A stretch of 64,000 nt of DNA from Roseburia inulinivorans DSM 16841 (GCF_000174195.1 NZ_ACFY01000154.1:27769-91768); one strand, 5' to 3'. Numbered from the stretch's first letter, positions 10,417 through 19,327 are shown. The notes: generated from the sequence alone by a model not told the origin. Numbers and translations are program-made.

Positions 10417-11182
10417 TCAGCTCATTTCTTTTCTTCCAAAGTATTTAATAGAAACACATATTGCAAAGACCGATATAATTACAGCACATGGTATAAACGG
10501 AAATAATGATAGTGTACTTCCTGTGTCTGTCGCTGTTACTGTATGTAATGCGTTTGACACAACATAACCACTATAACAATAAGGATATACTATCCATAAA
10601 GGTGTATTAGCAACCAAAACCCCCGGAATTATCAGAAGTAAGTTTAATCCCATAGATAGCATCGGTTTTTCAAACAGTATTGTAATTGCCCACATACACG
10701 AAATAGCTGGAATCATAGTCGTAAATAATTTTAATGTCCACGTTAATAAATAAAGGACAGGAATAGATTCTGTTACATTCATTATTTTAGTAGCAATAAA
10801 GCCTGCAATGACGAATGAGAGAGAAAAGATAAGTAACTGGATTGCTAAAAAGCTCAATAGCACAAAGAATTTTGTTAAGGCAAGTTTTCCTTTGCTGATG
10901 GGTAAAGCAAACATTTTTTAATATACCATTATTCTTTGTTTCTCTGTTAGCAATCATAACGCATACAACTACCATTGAAAACGGAAGTAAATAATAACCA
11001 AAAAGCAATGCACTTTGAATAAACATTGCCGACCAAGCATTTGTATATTCTGGTGTCATATACATACTGATACTGAAAACACCAGAAACCACAACTAAAA
11101 TAGGTGGGATTAAAAGCAAAGGTAAAATCATAGACCTTTTCACTTTCATAAATTCTATTTTTAACAATTCAATAATTGACAT
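10417..11182 (-). CDS. Lantibiotic-immunity type ABC permease (MutG/CprC-like), one apparent frameshift
   Basis: About 254 residues with six hydrophobic segments, after removing one extra base in the T-run at 10914-10919; this joins NRETKNNGILK to MFALPISKGKLALTKF. An ABC-2 style membrane subunit of the antimicrobial-peptide protection family. The start is the ATG with AAGGAGA eight bases upstream. It is the last gene of a three-gene operon with a second permease and an ATPase. With no peptide gene nearby, it probably gives resistance to foreign lantibiotics. Confidence 0.78.
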
Positions 11183-11195
11183 ACGATTGTCTCCT

Positions 11196-11921
11196 TTATT
11201 CATAATGCTTTATTTTGCCTAAATACCAGCCAACCATGAAGAATATGATTGTTTCAACAAAGCCTAAAATTAAAACTTTCATATCAATACTAGCAGTAGA
11301 AGCTACCGCTGGTTTCATCATTAGTACAAATGGGTTAATAAGAAATATAGCTATATCTGAAAGCGACATTGCCATACCGCTAAAAAATCCTGCTACGCCA
11401 ATACCTAATGTAAACCATATATTTTCACATCGTGATGATAACAAGAGCATAAATGCTAATACTGGTAAAGTTGAAACAAAGCAATATCCTGTATATTTAA
11501 CAAGTGTTAATAAATCAAAAGTTCCACTAGGCAAAAATATATTTCCAATAATACACAAAGCTCCGTTCTGCAAGACGATACAAACAGCGAGCAAAACAAA
11601 CAATATATAAAATTTATTTTTGAAAATAGATGATGTCTTGAAAGGAAGCATATACATCTTTTTAATTGCACTTCCTTGAAATTCGATATTATATGTTAAA
11701 GTTGTCGCTACGATAATGCCAAACATATTAAGAACCATAATCATTCCGTAAAGCTGTGTCAGCAAAACATCCATAGGTGGAAGCGGTAAGTTTAGCAAAA
11801 CATCTTTGCGAACTGTAAAATTTGCAAAAGCGTATAATGCACCAAGAAGTCCAATAATCGGTAAAACTTCCAATATGCCGGTGCGTTTACATTTTTTCAA
11901 TTCTATGGTCAAATTTCTCAT
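11196..11921 (-). CDS. Lantibiotic-immunity type ABC permease (MutE/CprB-like)
   Basis: A 241-residue protein with about six membrane segments (for example LEVLPIIGLLGALYAFA and MIMVLNMFGIIVATTLTY). It is related in sequence style to MutE/SpaE/EpiE immunity permeases, which work as a heterodimer with a G-type subunit to expel lantibiotics from the membrane. Its start overlaps the stop of the ATPase gene by four bases, and the next permease follows after 13 bases. Codon use is AT-rich compared with the flanking housekeeping genes. Confidence 0.8.
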   Translation of the reverse strand: MRNLTIELKKCKRTGILEVLPIIGLLGALYAFANFTVRKDVLLNLPLPPMDVLLTQLYGMIMVLNMFGIIVATTLTYNIEFQGSAIKKMYMLPFKTSSIFKNKFYILFVLLAVCIVLQNGALCIIGNIFLPSGTFDLLTLVKYTGYCFVSTLPVLAFMLLLSSRCENIWFTLGIGVAGFFSGMAMSLSDIAIFLINPFVLMMKPAVASTASIDMKVLILGFVETIIFFMVGWYLGKIKHYE

Positions 11922-12682
11922 AATTTTAACCTCTGCTTTCTGTTTGTGTTATCCTCATCAATCATGGATAAAAACATTTCTTCTAAATTATCATTTTCAA
12001 ATCCTGCTTCATGTGCTGTAAATTTCAAATCTTCAAGACTTCCCTCAAATAGTAATCTTCCATGATTCAAAATACCAATATCATCAGCTAACAGTTCAAT
12101 TTCTGACAGCATGTGTGATGAGATTAGAACCGTACAATCATATCTTTTCGGCAGTGATTTAACGAGATTGCGAATTTCGTGAATACCTGCTGGGTCTAAT
12201 CCATTTGTTGGTTCATCTAAAATTAAAATGGGTGGTTCTCCAAGCAAAGCGGAAGCAAGCCCTAAACGTTGTTTCATTCCTAAAGAATATTTTTTCGCCA
12301 AGCGATTACCAAATTCAGATAATCCTACTAATTCTAACGCTTCATCAACACTTGACGCAGGAAGATCTAAAATTCTACGAATAATATCAAGATTTTCTTT
12401 ACCTGTTAAGTTTGGATAAAATGACGGGGATTCAATAAAAGAACCGATTTTTTTCAAAATTTGAACACGATCATTCGGAAAAGTCAAGTTATCTATTTGG
12501 AACTCTCCATCGGTAGGTGCAGTTAATCCCAAAAGCATTTTCATAGTTGTAGATTTTCCAGCACCATTTGGACCGAGAAATCCGTAAATACTACCTTTCT
12601 TAATGTGCAAAGATACATGGTCTACGGCGGTAAACGCTTTGTATGTTTTTGTTAAATTTTTAGTTTCAATCATGTTTTTCAT
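11918..12682 (-). CDS. Lantibiotic-immunity type ABC transporter ATP-binding protein
   Basis: A 254-residue ABC ATPase. Walker A GPNGAGKST (~residue 41), Q-loop region, signature YSLGMKQRLGLA, Walker B ILILDEPTNGLDP and the H-loop SSHMLSE are all complete. It belongs to the BcrA/MutF/CprA group. The start at 12682 is supported by AAGGAG seven bases upstream; the frame extends 14 codons further without support. First gene of the operon, transcribed away from the two-component genes. Confidence 0.88.
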   Translation of the reverse strand: MKNMIETKNLTKTYKAFTAVDHVSLHIKKGSIYGFLGPNGAGKSTTMKMLLGLTAPTDGEFQIDNLTFPNDRVQILKKIGSFIESPSFYPNLTGKENLDIIRRILDLPASSVDEALELVGLSEFGNRLAKKYSLGMKQRLGLASALLGEPPILILDEPTNGLDPAGIHEIRNLVKSLPKRYDCTVLISSHMLSEIELLADDIGILNHGRLLFEGSLEDLKFTAHEAGFENDNLEEMFLSMIDEDNTNRKQRLKL

Positions 12683-12777
12683 AATTTTTGCTCCTTCTTT
12701 CTTCATACTCACAATATAAAACACCTACATTACAGCCACATTCTCTCCACCTTACATTTACCTTACAAATGAGAAAA

Positions 12778-12808
12778 TGACTGTTTAACTTTTTTTAAAT
12801 GTTATAAT
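12778..12808 (+). promoter_or_regulatory. Promoter of the two-component genes in the divergent intergenic region
   Basis: A perfect -10 TATAAT (12803-12808) lies 36 bases before the regulator start; the -35 (near TGACTG at 12778) is poor, as expected for an activated promoter. The 160-bp divergent region 12683-12844 must also hold the ABC operon promoter, probably the regulator's target; I see no clear operator repeat. Confidence 0.5.
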
Positions 12809-12844
12809 GGGATAAATAAACTGCAAAAAGGGCGTGACAAATAA

Positions 12845-13483
12845 ATGAATGATACATACTTAAAATCAAAAAAAATATTGATAGTTGATGATGAAGAATG
12901 TTTAAGAAGTATGCTTATAACCATATTAGAAGATGAAAATTTTTTAAATATTATTACCGCTGATTGTGTAAAAACAGCTTTGGAAATCTGTCAACAGAGA
13001 AAACCGGATATAGCTATATTAGATGTCATGCTTCCAGATGGAAACGGTTTTGAACTTATGGAAACACTAAGAAGTTTCACTAATATTCCAGTGATATTTT
13101 TGACCGCAAAAGATGATATACAGGATAAATATTCTGGATTTGGGTTGGGAGCTGACGATTATATAACAAAACCCTTTATGCCAAAAGAACTTATATTTCG
13201 TCTAAATGCTGTATTACGCAGATGTTATAAGGAAGATAGCTCACTTATAGAATTACATGATTGTAAAATTGATTTAGCTAATGCACAGGTTATATGGGAA
13301 GATAAGATTTTACCTCTTACTGCAAAAGAACATGATATTTTAGAAGTGCTTGTACGAAATGCTAACCATATCGTAACAATAGACGCTCTTTGTGAAGCTG
13401 TATGGGGCGACAATCCATTTGGATATGGAAATTCGCTACTTGCTCATATAATCTTACTATCCAAGATGGAAAATATATATTAA
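12845..13483 (+). CDS. OmpR-family response regulator, C-terminus lost by deletion
   Basis: Residues 1-120 form an intact receiver domain: acidic pair VDDEE, phosphoacceptor aspartate in AILDVMLPDGNG (~residue 60), conserved T in IFLTAKD and K in TKPFMPKEL. A winged-helix domain follows (LTAKEHDILEVL, AVWGDNPFGYGNSLLAHI), but the reading frame then enters sequence of the downstream kinase and stops. The missing ~30 residues would hold the recognition helix end and wing, so DNA binding is probably lost. It resembles CprR-type regulators of lantibiotic resistance. Confidence 0.8.
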   Translation: MNDTYLKSKKILIVDDEECLRSMLITILEDENFLNIITADCVKTALEICQQRKPDIAILDVMLPDGNGFELMETLRSFTNIPVIFLTAKDDIQDKYSGFGLGADDYITKPFMPKELIFRLNAVLRRCYKEDSSLIELHDCKIDLANAQVIWEDKILPLTAKEHDILEVLVRNANHIVTIDALCEAVWGDNPFGYGNSLLAHIILLSKMENIY

Positions 13484-14661
13484 ATAATAGGTGTCAAAAA
13501 GATTTAATTACAAACAACATCTGGGGAATTGTAATAGATAATAGCGGTAATGTAATCTGGCAATACAATCTACCAGAAGAAATACCACTTAAATATTCAT
13601 TACAAGACGTTGCCACCTTTTCTAAGGGGTATATCAAAAATTATCCCGTATTCACATGGAAGCAAGAAAATGATTTATTGGTATTAGGTTATCCAAAGAA
13701 CAGTTATTCAAAATTTGTGACTAACTATCTTCCTTTATCAGCAATGCAGAAAACTCCCATTATTCTGTTTATTATGTTGGTATCAAATGTAACTATTCTG
13801 TTTATTGTATATTATTTATCAAAACGAAATGTAATGCTGAAAGTTGCTCCTATTCTCAATGGATTAGATAAGCTATCTCATGGCGAAACGGTTGTCCTTA
13901 ATATAAATGGGGAATTGGAAGATGTTGGAAAACGTATTAACGAAACATCATTGCAATTAGACAAACAAAATAAAGCGAGAGCAAACTGGATAAGTGGCGT
14001 TTCACATGATATACGAACACCTCTTTCCATGATTATGGGGTATGCAGATAGAATAACTTCTTCATTAGATGTTGGGGAAAACACCAGAAAACAAGCAAAT
14101 ATTATCAAAATCCAAAGTGTTAAAATTAAAAATTTGGTTCAGGATTTGAACCTTGTGAGTCAATTAAATTATAATGTTCAGCCAGTTAAACAAACGCCTG
14201 TTCATTTATGTAAAATGATACGAGAAATTGTCGTTGAGTATCTAAATAACAATCTAAATAATAAATTTGATTTTGAATTAAATTTAGACTGTAATACAGA
14301 ACAAATCTCTATTATAGGAGATGAAAGATTATTATATCGAGCAATACAAAATATTATTTCTAACAGTATCAATCATAATGAAAATGGTTGTACAATCTCA
14401 GTCAGTTTAGCTGTAAATGGAAACAATTTAATATTGGTAATCAGTGATAACGGAAAAGGAATATCAGAAGAAAAATTACAAAAAATACAGTCAACACCTC
14501 ATTATCTGCAAAGTACAGATGAAAGATTAGATTTACGACATGGTTTAGGACTTCTGCTTGTGAAAGAAATCATTTCTATTCATAATGGAACAGTATCTAT
14601 TTCAAGTGCATTAAATAACGGATTTTCCACGACTATTTCCTTACCCATAAAAAAACAATAA
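13402..14661 (+). CDS. Sensor histidine kinase, N-terminus lost by deletion
   Basis: Kinase-like sequence begins at about 13450 (NLTIQDGKYIL); the first ~16 codons of this frame are regulator DNA read in another frame. The N-terminal membrane helix is missing; what remains is part of the small extracellular region, one membrane helix (IILFIMLVSNVTILFIVYYL, ~residues 114-133), HisKA with the phosphoacceptor in SGVSHDIRTPLS, and an ATPase domain with N box (IQNIISNSINHN), G1 (DNGKGIS) and G2 (HGLGLLLVKE). It resembles CprK/SpaK-type peptide sensors. No start codon with RBS is evident, so it is probably nonfunctional as sequenced. Confidence 0.8.
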   Translation: MGRQSIWIWKFATCSYNLTIQDGKYILNNRCQKDLITNNIWGIVIDNSGNVIWQYNLPEEIPLKYSLQDVATFSKGYIKNYPVFTWKQENDLLVLGYPKNSYSKFVTNYLPLSAMQKTPIILFIMLVSNVTILFIVYYLSKRNVMLKVAPILNGLDKLSHGETVVLNINGELEDVGKRINETSLQLDKQNKARANWISGVSHDIRTPLSMIMGYADRITSSLDVGENTRKQANIIKIQSVKIKNLVQDLNLVSQLNYNVQPVKQTPVHLCKMIREIVVEYLNNNLNNKFDFELNLDCNTEQISIIGDERLLYRAIQNIISNSINHNENGCTISVSLAVNGNNLILVISDNGKGISEEKLQKIQSTPHYLQSTDERLDLRHGLGLLLVKEIISIHNGTVSISSALNNGFSTTISLPIKKQ

Positions 14662-14729
14662 TAAAGCCCTGGCTTGTAACATAAAAATAAATGATAAATT
14701 TTTGTATATATCAATACAAGCAAAAGGAT

Positions 14730-14778
14730 GAAAATCAGCTGACTGGTTGTCTGTAAAACAACCAGTCAGCTGATTTTC
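14730..14778. terminator. Strong bidirectional terminator between the kinase gene and lexA
   Basis: A perfect 20-bp stem: GAAAATCAGCTGACTGGTTG (14730-14749) pairs with 14759-14778 around a 9-nt loop, with T-rich sequence on both sides. It can end both convergent transcripts. Confidence 0.9.
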
Positions 14779-14792
14779 ATTTTCTGTTAAAA

Positions 14793-15404
14793 TTATAGAA
14801 AACGGAATACGCCAAACACTTTTCCTAAAATCGAACATTCTTTTACAATGATCGGATCCATCGTATCGTTCTCAGGCTGCAGGCGGTAATAACCGTCTTC
14901 TTTGTAAAAAGTCTTAACCGTTGCGGAATCATCCACCAATGCCACTACAATATCGCCATTCTCGGCGTTTGGCTGTTTCTTGACAAGAACATTATCGCCG
15001 TTGAAAATACCGGCGTTGATCATACTTTCTCCTTTTACTTTTAACATAAAAGTCTCTTCATTCGGCATATATTCAACTGGGATTGGAAAGTAATTCTCAA
15101 TATTCTCCGTTGCAAGGATCGGTTCTCCGGCTGCGACATGTCCGACAATAGGTACGTTCACAACCTCACGTCTGGTAAGGTTAAAATCGTCATCAAGAAT
15201 CTCGATTGCTCTTGGCTTGGTCGGGTCTCTCCGGATATAACCATTCTTCTCCAACGTTTCAAGGTGAGAGTGGACAGAAGAAGTAGACTTTAAATCGACT
15301 GCTTCACAGATCTCACGGACTGCAGGCGGATAACCTTTGCTTAAAATCTCACCCTTGATATATTCTAAAATTTCTTTTTGCTTTGCACTAATCTTACCTG
15401 GCAT
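14793..15404 (-). CDS. lexA: SOS repressor LexA
   Basis: A 203-residue LexA. N-terminal winged helix ([20 protein letters not shown]), self-cleavage Ala-Gly in [10 protein letters not shown] (~residue 86), catalytic serine in [11 protein letters not shown] and lysine in ATVKTFYK. It represses DNA-damage genes and is inactivated by RecA-stimulated autocleavage. Four LexA-box-like sequences lie in the intergenic region upstream, so it is probably autoregulated together with the divergent gene. Confidence 0.97.
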   Translation of the reverse strand: MPGKISAKQKEILEYIKGEILSKGYPPAVREICEAVDLKSTSSVHSHLETLEKNGYIRRDPTKPRAIEILDDDFNLTRREVVNVPIVGHVAAGEPILATENIENYFPIPVEYMPNEETFMLKVKGESMINAGIFNGDNVLVKKQPNAENGDIVVALVDDSATVKTFYKEDGYYRLQPENDTMDPIIVKECSILGKVFGVFRFL

Positions 15405-15505
15405 AAACTGTCTCCTTATATATGGGATTTCTGTAATGATCCAGCAGCTTCTTAACCACTGCTTCTTTATCTATTAATCATGATAACATACCATATATCG
15501 AAATG

Positions 15506-15593
15506 CAAACATATATTCCGAAAATTTGTTCGATTTTTCTATTGACAAACAGATGTTCGAATAGTAAGATACAGTTATGCAAACAAATGTTCG
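15506..15593. promoter_or_regulatory. Cluster of LexA (SOS) boxes between lexA and the yneA-like gene
   Basis: Four matches to the Firmicutes SOS box (about CGAACNNNNGTTCG): CAAACATATATTCC (15506-15519, weak), CGAAAATTTGTTCG (15519-15532), CAAACAGATGTTCG (15546-15559) and CAAACAAATGTTCG (15580-15593). A plus-strand promoter, TTGACA (15542-15547), 17 bp, TAAGAT (15565-15570), has the third box between its -35 and -10, so LexA binding would block it directly. Confidence 0.85.
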
Positions 15594-15655
15594 TAACAAG
15601 TGTTCGGGGTATTTATAACACAGATTTACAATTGATGATCCAGGGAGGTACCGTT

Positions 15656-16078
15656 ATGAGAAATGAGAGCAATACAATCACAGGCAGAACCTGTCAGATG
15701 TCTGGCAATACATCCAGCCGGATGCATTCTGGTGATGTATCCAGAAACAGACGTATCGTTGTCCGCAGGCAGAAGATAGCTTTAGTTTCGGTCGCATTCA
15801 TTGCATTGGCAACTATCATCTGTATATTTTTATCTGGTGCGGTCCGTACTCAGGCAGCACCATCTGAGATTTCCTGCAAATATTATACAAGTATTGAAGT
15901 ACAGAGCGGTGATACTTTATGGTCGATCGCATCCGATCATATTACAGAAGAATACCGTGATATGAATGCCTATATTGACGAAGTCTGCTCTATCAATAAA
16001 ATTTCTCAGAATGAGATCCATGCGGGACAATATCTTACCATCCCATATTACAGCAGTATTGCCATTGCAGGGAAATAA
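15656..16078 (+). CDS. YneA-like SOS cell-division inhibitor with LysM domain
   Basis: A 140-residue protein: a basic cytoplasmic N-terminus, one membrane helix (ALVSVAFIALATIICIFL, ~residues 43-62), and an extracellular LysM domain (VQSGDTLWSIASDHI to HAGQYLTIPYY). This is the layout of Bacillus YneA, which is SOS-induced and delays division during DNA repair. Divergence from lexA and a promoter overlapped by LexA boxes support the call. The start is the ATG after CAGGGAGG. Confidence 0.85.
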   Translation: MRNESNTITGRTCQMSGNTSSRMHSGDVSRNRRIVVRRQKIALVSVAFIALATIICIFLSGAVRTQAAPSEISCKYYTSIEVQSGDTLWSIASDHITEEYRDMNAYIDEVCSINKISQNEIHAGQYLTIPYYSSIAIAGK

Positions 16079-16150
16079 AATAGGGCTGCGAATTATTACT
16101 GGAACAAGGTGTGAGTGAAAAGCAATGTTTTTTCTTCCTGTGACGGCAAG

Positions 16151-16230
16151 TTGTCAATTCGCCTGAAATAAGGTATAATAGTCATTGTTTCAACTGTAAA
16201 GCATGTTCCATTCATGCTATAGGATGAAAC
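16151..16230 (+). promoter_or_regulatory. plsC promoter and structured 5' leader
   Basis: TTGTCA (16151-16156), 17 bp, TATAAT (16174-16179). The transcript would begin with a hairpin in which GTTTCA (16187-16192) pairs with TGAAAC (16225-16230) and AGCATG (16200-16205) with CATGCT (16213-16218), separated by an asymmetric internal loop. No T-run follows, so it is not a simple terminator. I do not recognise a riboswitch class. Confidence 0.65.
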
Positions 16231-16259
16231 AGTAATTATTTTGGGAGAGATTTAGTTCT

Positions 16260-16998
16260 ATGTTACGATTTATATATGTTATTTTACTGAACCTGTTCCG
16301 TGCCCCTTACATGATTCCAAAGATGCGGAGGGAAGCTGACCATCCGGAGAAGTATTCAGCAGAAGAACGCTATGAGCTGGCAAGACATTGCATCCGTCTG
16401 ATGAAAGTTACCGGTGGAATTCATACGAAAGCATATGGACAGGAGAATCTTCCGAAAGAGGGCGGTTACATGATGTACCCGAATCATCAGGGCAAGTATG
16501 ATGCGCTTGGAATTGTTTACACACACCGTAAACCTTGTTCCATCGTTATGGATAAGGCAAAAATCCAATACCATTCTTGTAAAAGAGTTTATTGATCTGT
16601 TGGAAGGAAAGCGACTGGATAAAAAAGATGTACGTCAGGCGCTGACCATTATCAATGAAGTATCGGAAGATGTTAAGAATGGAAAATGTTATATCCTGTT
16701 CCCGGAGGGTGGGTATGATTTTAATAACCGCAATCATGTCTGTGACTTTAAAGCCGGCAGTTTTAAAATTGCATTGAAAACCAAAGCGCCGATTATCCCG
16801 GTAGCTCTGATCGATTCCTACCGTGTATTTAACAGTTTCTGGCTTGGACCGGTTACAACACAGGTACATTACTTAAAGCCTATTTTATTCGAGGAATATG
16901 GCTCTTTAAAGACACAGGAGATAGCAGCATTAGTCAGAGACCGGATCAATGAAAAGATCAATGATGTATTAAAAATCACTGAAAAACAGGAAAAATAA
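16260..16998 (+). CDS. plsC: 1-acyl-sn-glycerol-3-phosphate acyltransferase, one apparent frameshift
   Basis: About 245 residues after removing one extra A in the run at 16559-16563, which joins SIVMDKAK to SNTILVKEFIDLLEGKRLDK. The acyltransferase motif I NHQGKYDALG and motif III FPEGGYD are present; the last replaces the usual FPEGTRS, a variant. It would acylate lysophosphatidate in phospholipid synthesis at the membrane. The start follows GGGAGAG. Confidence 0.85.
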
Positions 16999-17124
16999 GT
17001 TTTACCTATCTTTTACAAAAAATTTAAATATTGTTGATAGAAAGCAAATATCATCAGGCAGATAATAATACTAAAGAAAACAAAAAATTGTTTTAAAATT
17101 TAAAGAATGTCTGGTGATTAGTTT

Positions 17125-17364
17125 ATGATGAGATTATGGAAGTATGTAGATGCAAAAAAATTAGATAACAAAAGCAAAGCAAATATTTTTTTGATCATGA
17201 ATATTATATTGTGGTCAGGTATCGCTTTTCTGCTCAGCTTTGTCGCAGGTGTATTCTGTGGATACAGTGCTGAATGGGTGGAGTGGACAGTGATCATTAC
17301 AGGCTATGCAGGAATCGGAATCGGATTCTTTGGAGGAGTTATTTATTATATGCGTCAGGCATAA
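17125..17364 (+). CDS. Small two-helix membrane protein, function unknown
   Basis: A 79-residue protein with two membrane segments (IFLIMNIILWSGIAFLLSFV and TVIITGYAGIGIGFFGGVIY) and a positively charged N-terminus. I do not recognise the family. It has its own gap of 126 bases after plsC and is followed by a hairpin. The start ATG lacks a strong ribosome binding site, so expression is less certain. Confidence 0.6.
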   Translation: MMRLWKYVDAKKLDNKSKANIFLIMNIILWSGIAFLLSFVAGVFCGYSAEWVEWTVIITGYAGIGIGFFGGVIYYMRQA

Positions 17365-17388
17365 GGATATTTGTCCGGTTACACAAGA

Positions 17389-17442
17389 ATGCCCAGTCAG
17401 GTTTGCAATACAAAATCAGTATTGACAAATCAGGCTGGGCAT
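17389..17442. terminator. Hairpin between the small membrane protein and recombinase genes
   Basis: ATGCCCAG...CAATAC pairs with GTATTG...CTGGGCAT across 17389-17442, an interrupted stem between convergent genes. T-runs are short on both sides. Confidence 0.6.
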
Positions 17443-17456
17443 ATTAATTCATTTAT

Positions 17457-18506
17457 CTACGGTTCACGAAGCTTCACATATTTCGCAGCACTTCTGCGGC
17501 GGTCATCATCAATAGCAGCATAGTGCTTTCGTGTGGTATTTACATCTTTATGACCTAGCACATCAGCAACAAGATAAATATCGCCTGTTTCGCGGTATAG
17601 CGATGTGCCATAGGTACTGCGCAATTTATGCGGGGTAATATGTTTTAGGCTTGTTACGAGTTTTGAATACTTATTTACCATTTTCTCAACAGAGCGCACG
17701 CTGATCCGCTTGTTTTGCAAAGACAGGAAAAGTGCATTTACACTGCCATCTGCGGCAGTGATTTTCTGTCGTTCGACCATATATTCCATCAGGGCAGATC
17801 TTACTTCTTCACCAAAGTAAACAACAACTTCTGCGCCTCCTTTACGGTGAATTTTGATTCCATTATTTTTAAAATCAACATCATCCATATCAAGACCGAC
17901 ACATTCTGAAACACGGATTCCGGTTCCAAGCAGTAATGTCATCATGGCAAGATCTCTTGTCTTTGTTTTTTCGTGGAATTTCTGCTGTTTTTCTGTGAGA
18001 CTTTCCCCTGATTCCACCTCATCCAGCAGGTTTGCAACTTCATCGATATCTAACCGCGTGATCGTTTTTTCATGGATCTTTGGCATATCTACCTTCACTG
18101 CCGGATCCTGTCCGATCATCTCATTTTTATATAAATACCGGTAAAAGGATCGGAGAGAAGCAAGCTTCCGTTTTAGTCCGCGCTCATCATTTGTATGTTC
18201 CACACCATCTTTTTCATAATATTTCAGATAGGAGAGATATTCTTCAATATCCATGGGTGCTAAATTGCCCAAAACAGACAGAGGTATTTCAGTGATATCC
18301 TTTTTTGAGCATAATGGATTATTTTCATGCAGATAGTCAAAAAAACAATTCAGATCATATGCATACGCAATCCGGGTACGGGAAGAAGTAGTAGGTTCAA
18401 TACCAATAAAAAATTGTTTACAATACGGCGGCATTTTCTGGAGCAGATTGCGAAGCAATGTCTCATTTTTCACATTTACTTTTTCATAATAGGCCTTTTC
18501 TTTCAT
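17457..18506 (-). CDS. XerC/D-like tyrosine recombinase
   Basis: A 349-residue tyrosine recombinase: an N-terminal SAM-like core-binding domain (~residues 15-125) and a catalytic domain with Arg in GTGIRVSECVGL (~residue 200), hairpin Lys (HRKGGAEVVVY), HKLR box, LGHKDVNTT His and KHYAAI Tyr. All catalytic residues are present. Its start overlaps the ttcA stop by four bases, so it belongs to a chromosomal operon and not obviously to a mobile element. A Xer-like integrated element lies 1.5 kb away; a link is speculative. Confidence 0.88.
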   Translation of the reverse strand: MKEKAYYEKVNVKNETLLRNLLQKMPPYCKQFFIGIEPTTSSRTRIAYAYDLNCFFDYLHENNPLCSKKDITEIPLSVLGNLAPMDIEEYLSYLKYYEKDGVEHTNDERGLKRKLASLRSFYRYLYKNEMIGQDPAVKVDMPKIHEKTITRLDIDEVANLLDEVESGESLTEKQQKFHEKTKTRDLAMMTLLLGTGIRVSECVGLDMDDVDFKNNGIKIHRKGGAEVVVYFGEEVRSALMEYMVERQKITAADGSVNALFLSLQNKRISVRSVEKMVNKYSKLVTSLKHITPHKLRSTYGTSLYRETGDIYLVADVLGHKDVNTTRKHYAAIDDDRRRSAAKYVKLREP

Positions 18507-19249
18507 TGATGTCCCTTTCTTTCGTGTTCTGTTTTTTCTGGCCAGCCGGGAATATTTCCATCCAAAATGGCGGTAAACATTCTCTTTTTAGCACCCGGGT
18601 GATCCAGATTGATCTGTCGTACCAGATCTTTTGCATATTGACGTTTTGTGACTCCATCGACAGGACACGGATTTTCCACTACCGGAAGATTGTATTTATT
18701 ACGAAAACCTTTGACCTCAGCCTCCGATACATACATCATTGGCCGGATCACAGTCAATTCCATACGGTCTAAAAAAGTGACCGGGGAAAAAGAGTAAAAT
18801 CTGCCCTCAAAAATCATGGATAAAACCATCGTCTCGATCATATCATCCATATGATGCGCATAGGCAACCTTATTGCATCCCAATTCCTTAATTTTCTGGT
18901 TCAGTGCACCTTTGCGGAGTTTTGCACAGAGAGAGCAGGGTGACGCCTCATTTTTGTCATTGAAAATGATTTTTGTGATTTCAGTGGAAACGATATGATA
19001 TTCAACCTGTAAATGTTCACATAATAGTTTTACCGGTGTCAGATCAAAGCCTTCATAACCCAGGTCTACCGTAATTGCGATCAGGGAAAAAATTTTCGGA
19101 TAAAACCGCCTCAAATTTGCCATTGCATACAAAAGAGTGAGAGAGTCTTTTCCACCGGAAATTCCAACTGCAATTTTATCGCCTTCCTGGATCATCTGAT
19201 AATCGTCCATGGCTTTTCTTGTTAAACTCAGTAATCGTTGTAAGTCCAT
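18503..19249 (-). CDS. ttcA: TtcA-family tRNA 2-thiocytidine synthetase
   Basis: A 248-residue PP-loop ATPase. The ATP-binding motif GISGGKDSLTLLYA is at ~residue 29, and the family's CxxC appears in CSLCAKLRKGAL (~residue 103) with the following YAHHMDDMIET segment and a later cysteine (NPCPVDG). The family thiolates cytidine 32 of tRNA using an iron-sulfur cluster. The assignment is to the TtcA/TtuA-like group; the exact tRNA position is inferred from family membership. Confidence 0.82.
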   Translation of the reverse strand: MDLQRLLSLTRKAMDDYQMIQEGDKIAVGISGGKDSLTLLYAMANLRRFYPKIFSLIAITVDLGYEGFDLTPVKLLCEHLQVEYHIVSTEITKIIFNDKNEASPCSLCAKLRKGALNQKIKELGCNKVAYAHHMDDMIETMVLSMIFEGRFYSFSPVTFLDRMELTVIRPMMYVSEAEVKGFRNKYNLPVVENPCPVDGVTKRQYAKDLVRQINLDHPGAKKRMFTAILDGNIPGWPEKTEHERKGHQ

Positions 19250-19298
19250 TTCTAATTGCCTTTCTAAAATAAAAGACTGTATTTCAACACTGAAATCT

Positions 19299-19327
19299 AT
19301 TATAATAAATTTGTATGCAAATTACAA
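19299..19327 (-). promoter_or_regulatory. Promoter of ttcA-recombinase
   Basis: On the minus strand TTGTAA (plus 19322-19327) and TATAAT (plus 19299-19304) are 17 bp apart, 50 bases before the ttcA start. Confidence 0.75.

Noticed and set aside
10417..14661. A complete lantibiotic biosynthesis cluster
   Set aside because: Only ABC and two-component genes are present; no precursor peptide with a Cys/Ser/Thr-rich core and no modification enzymes were found.
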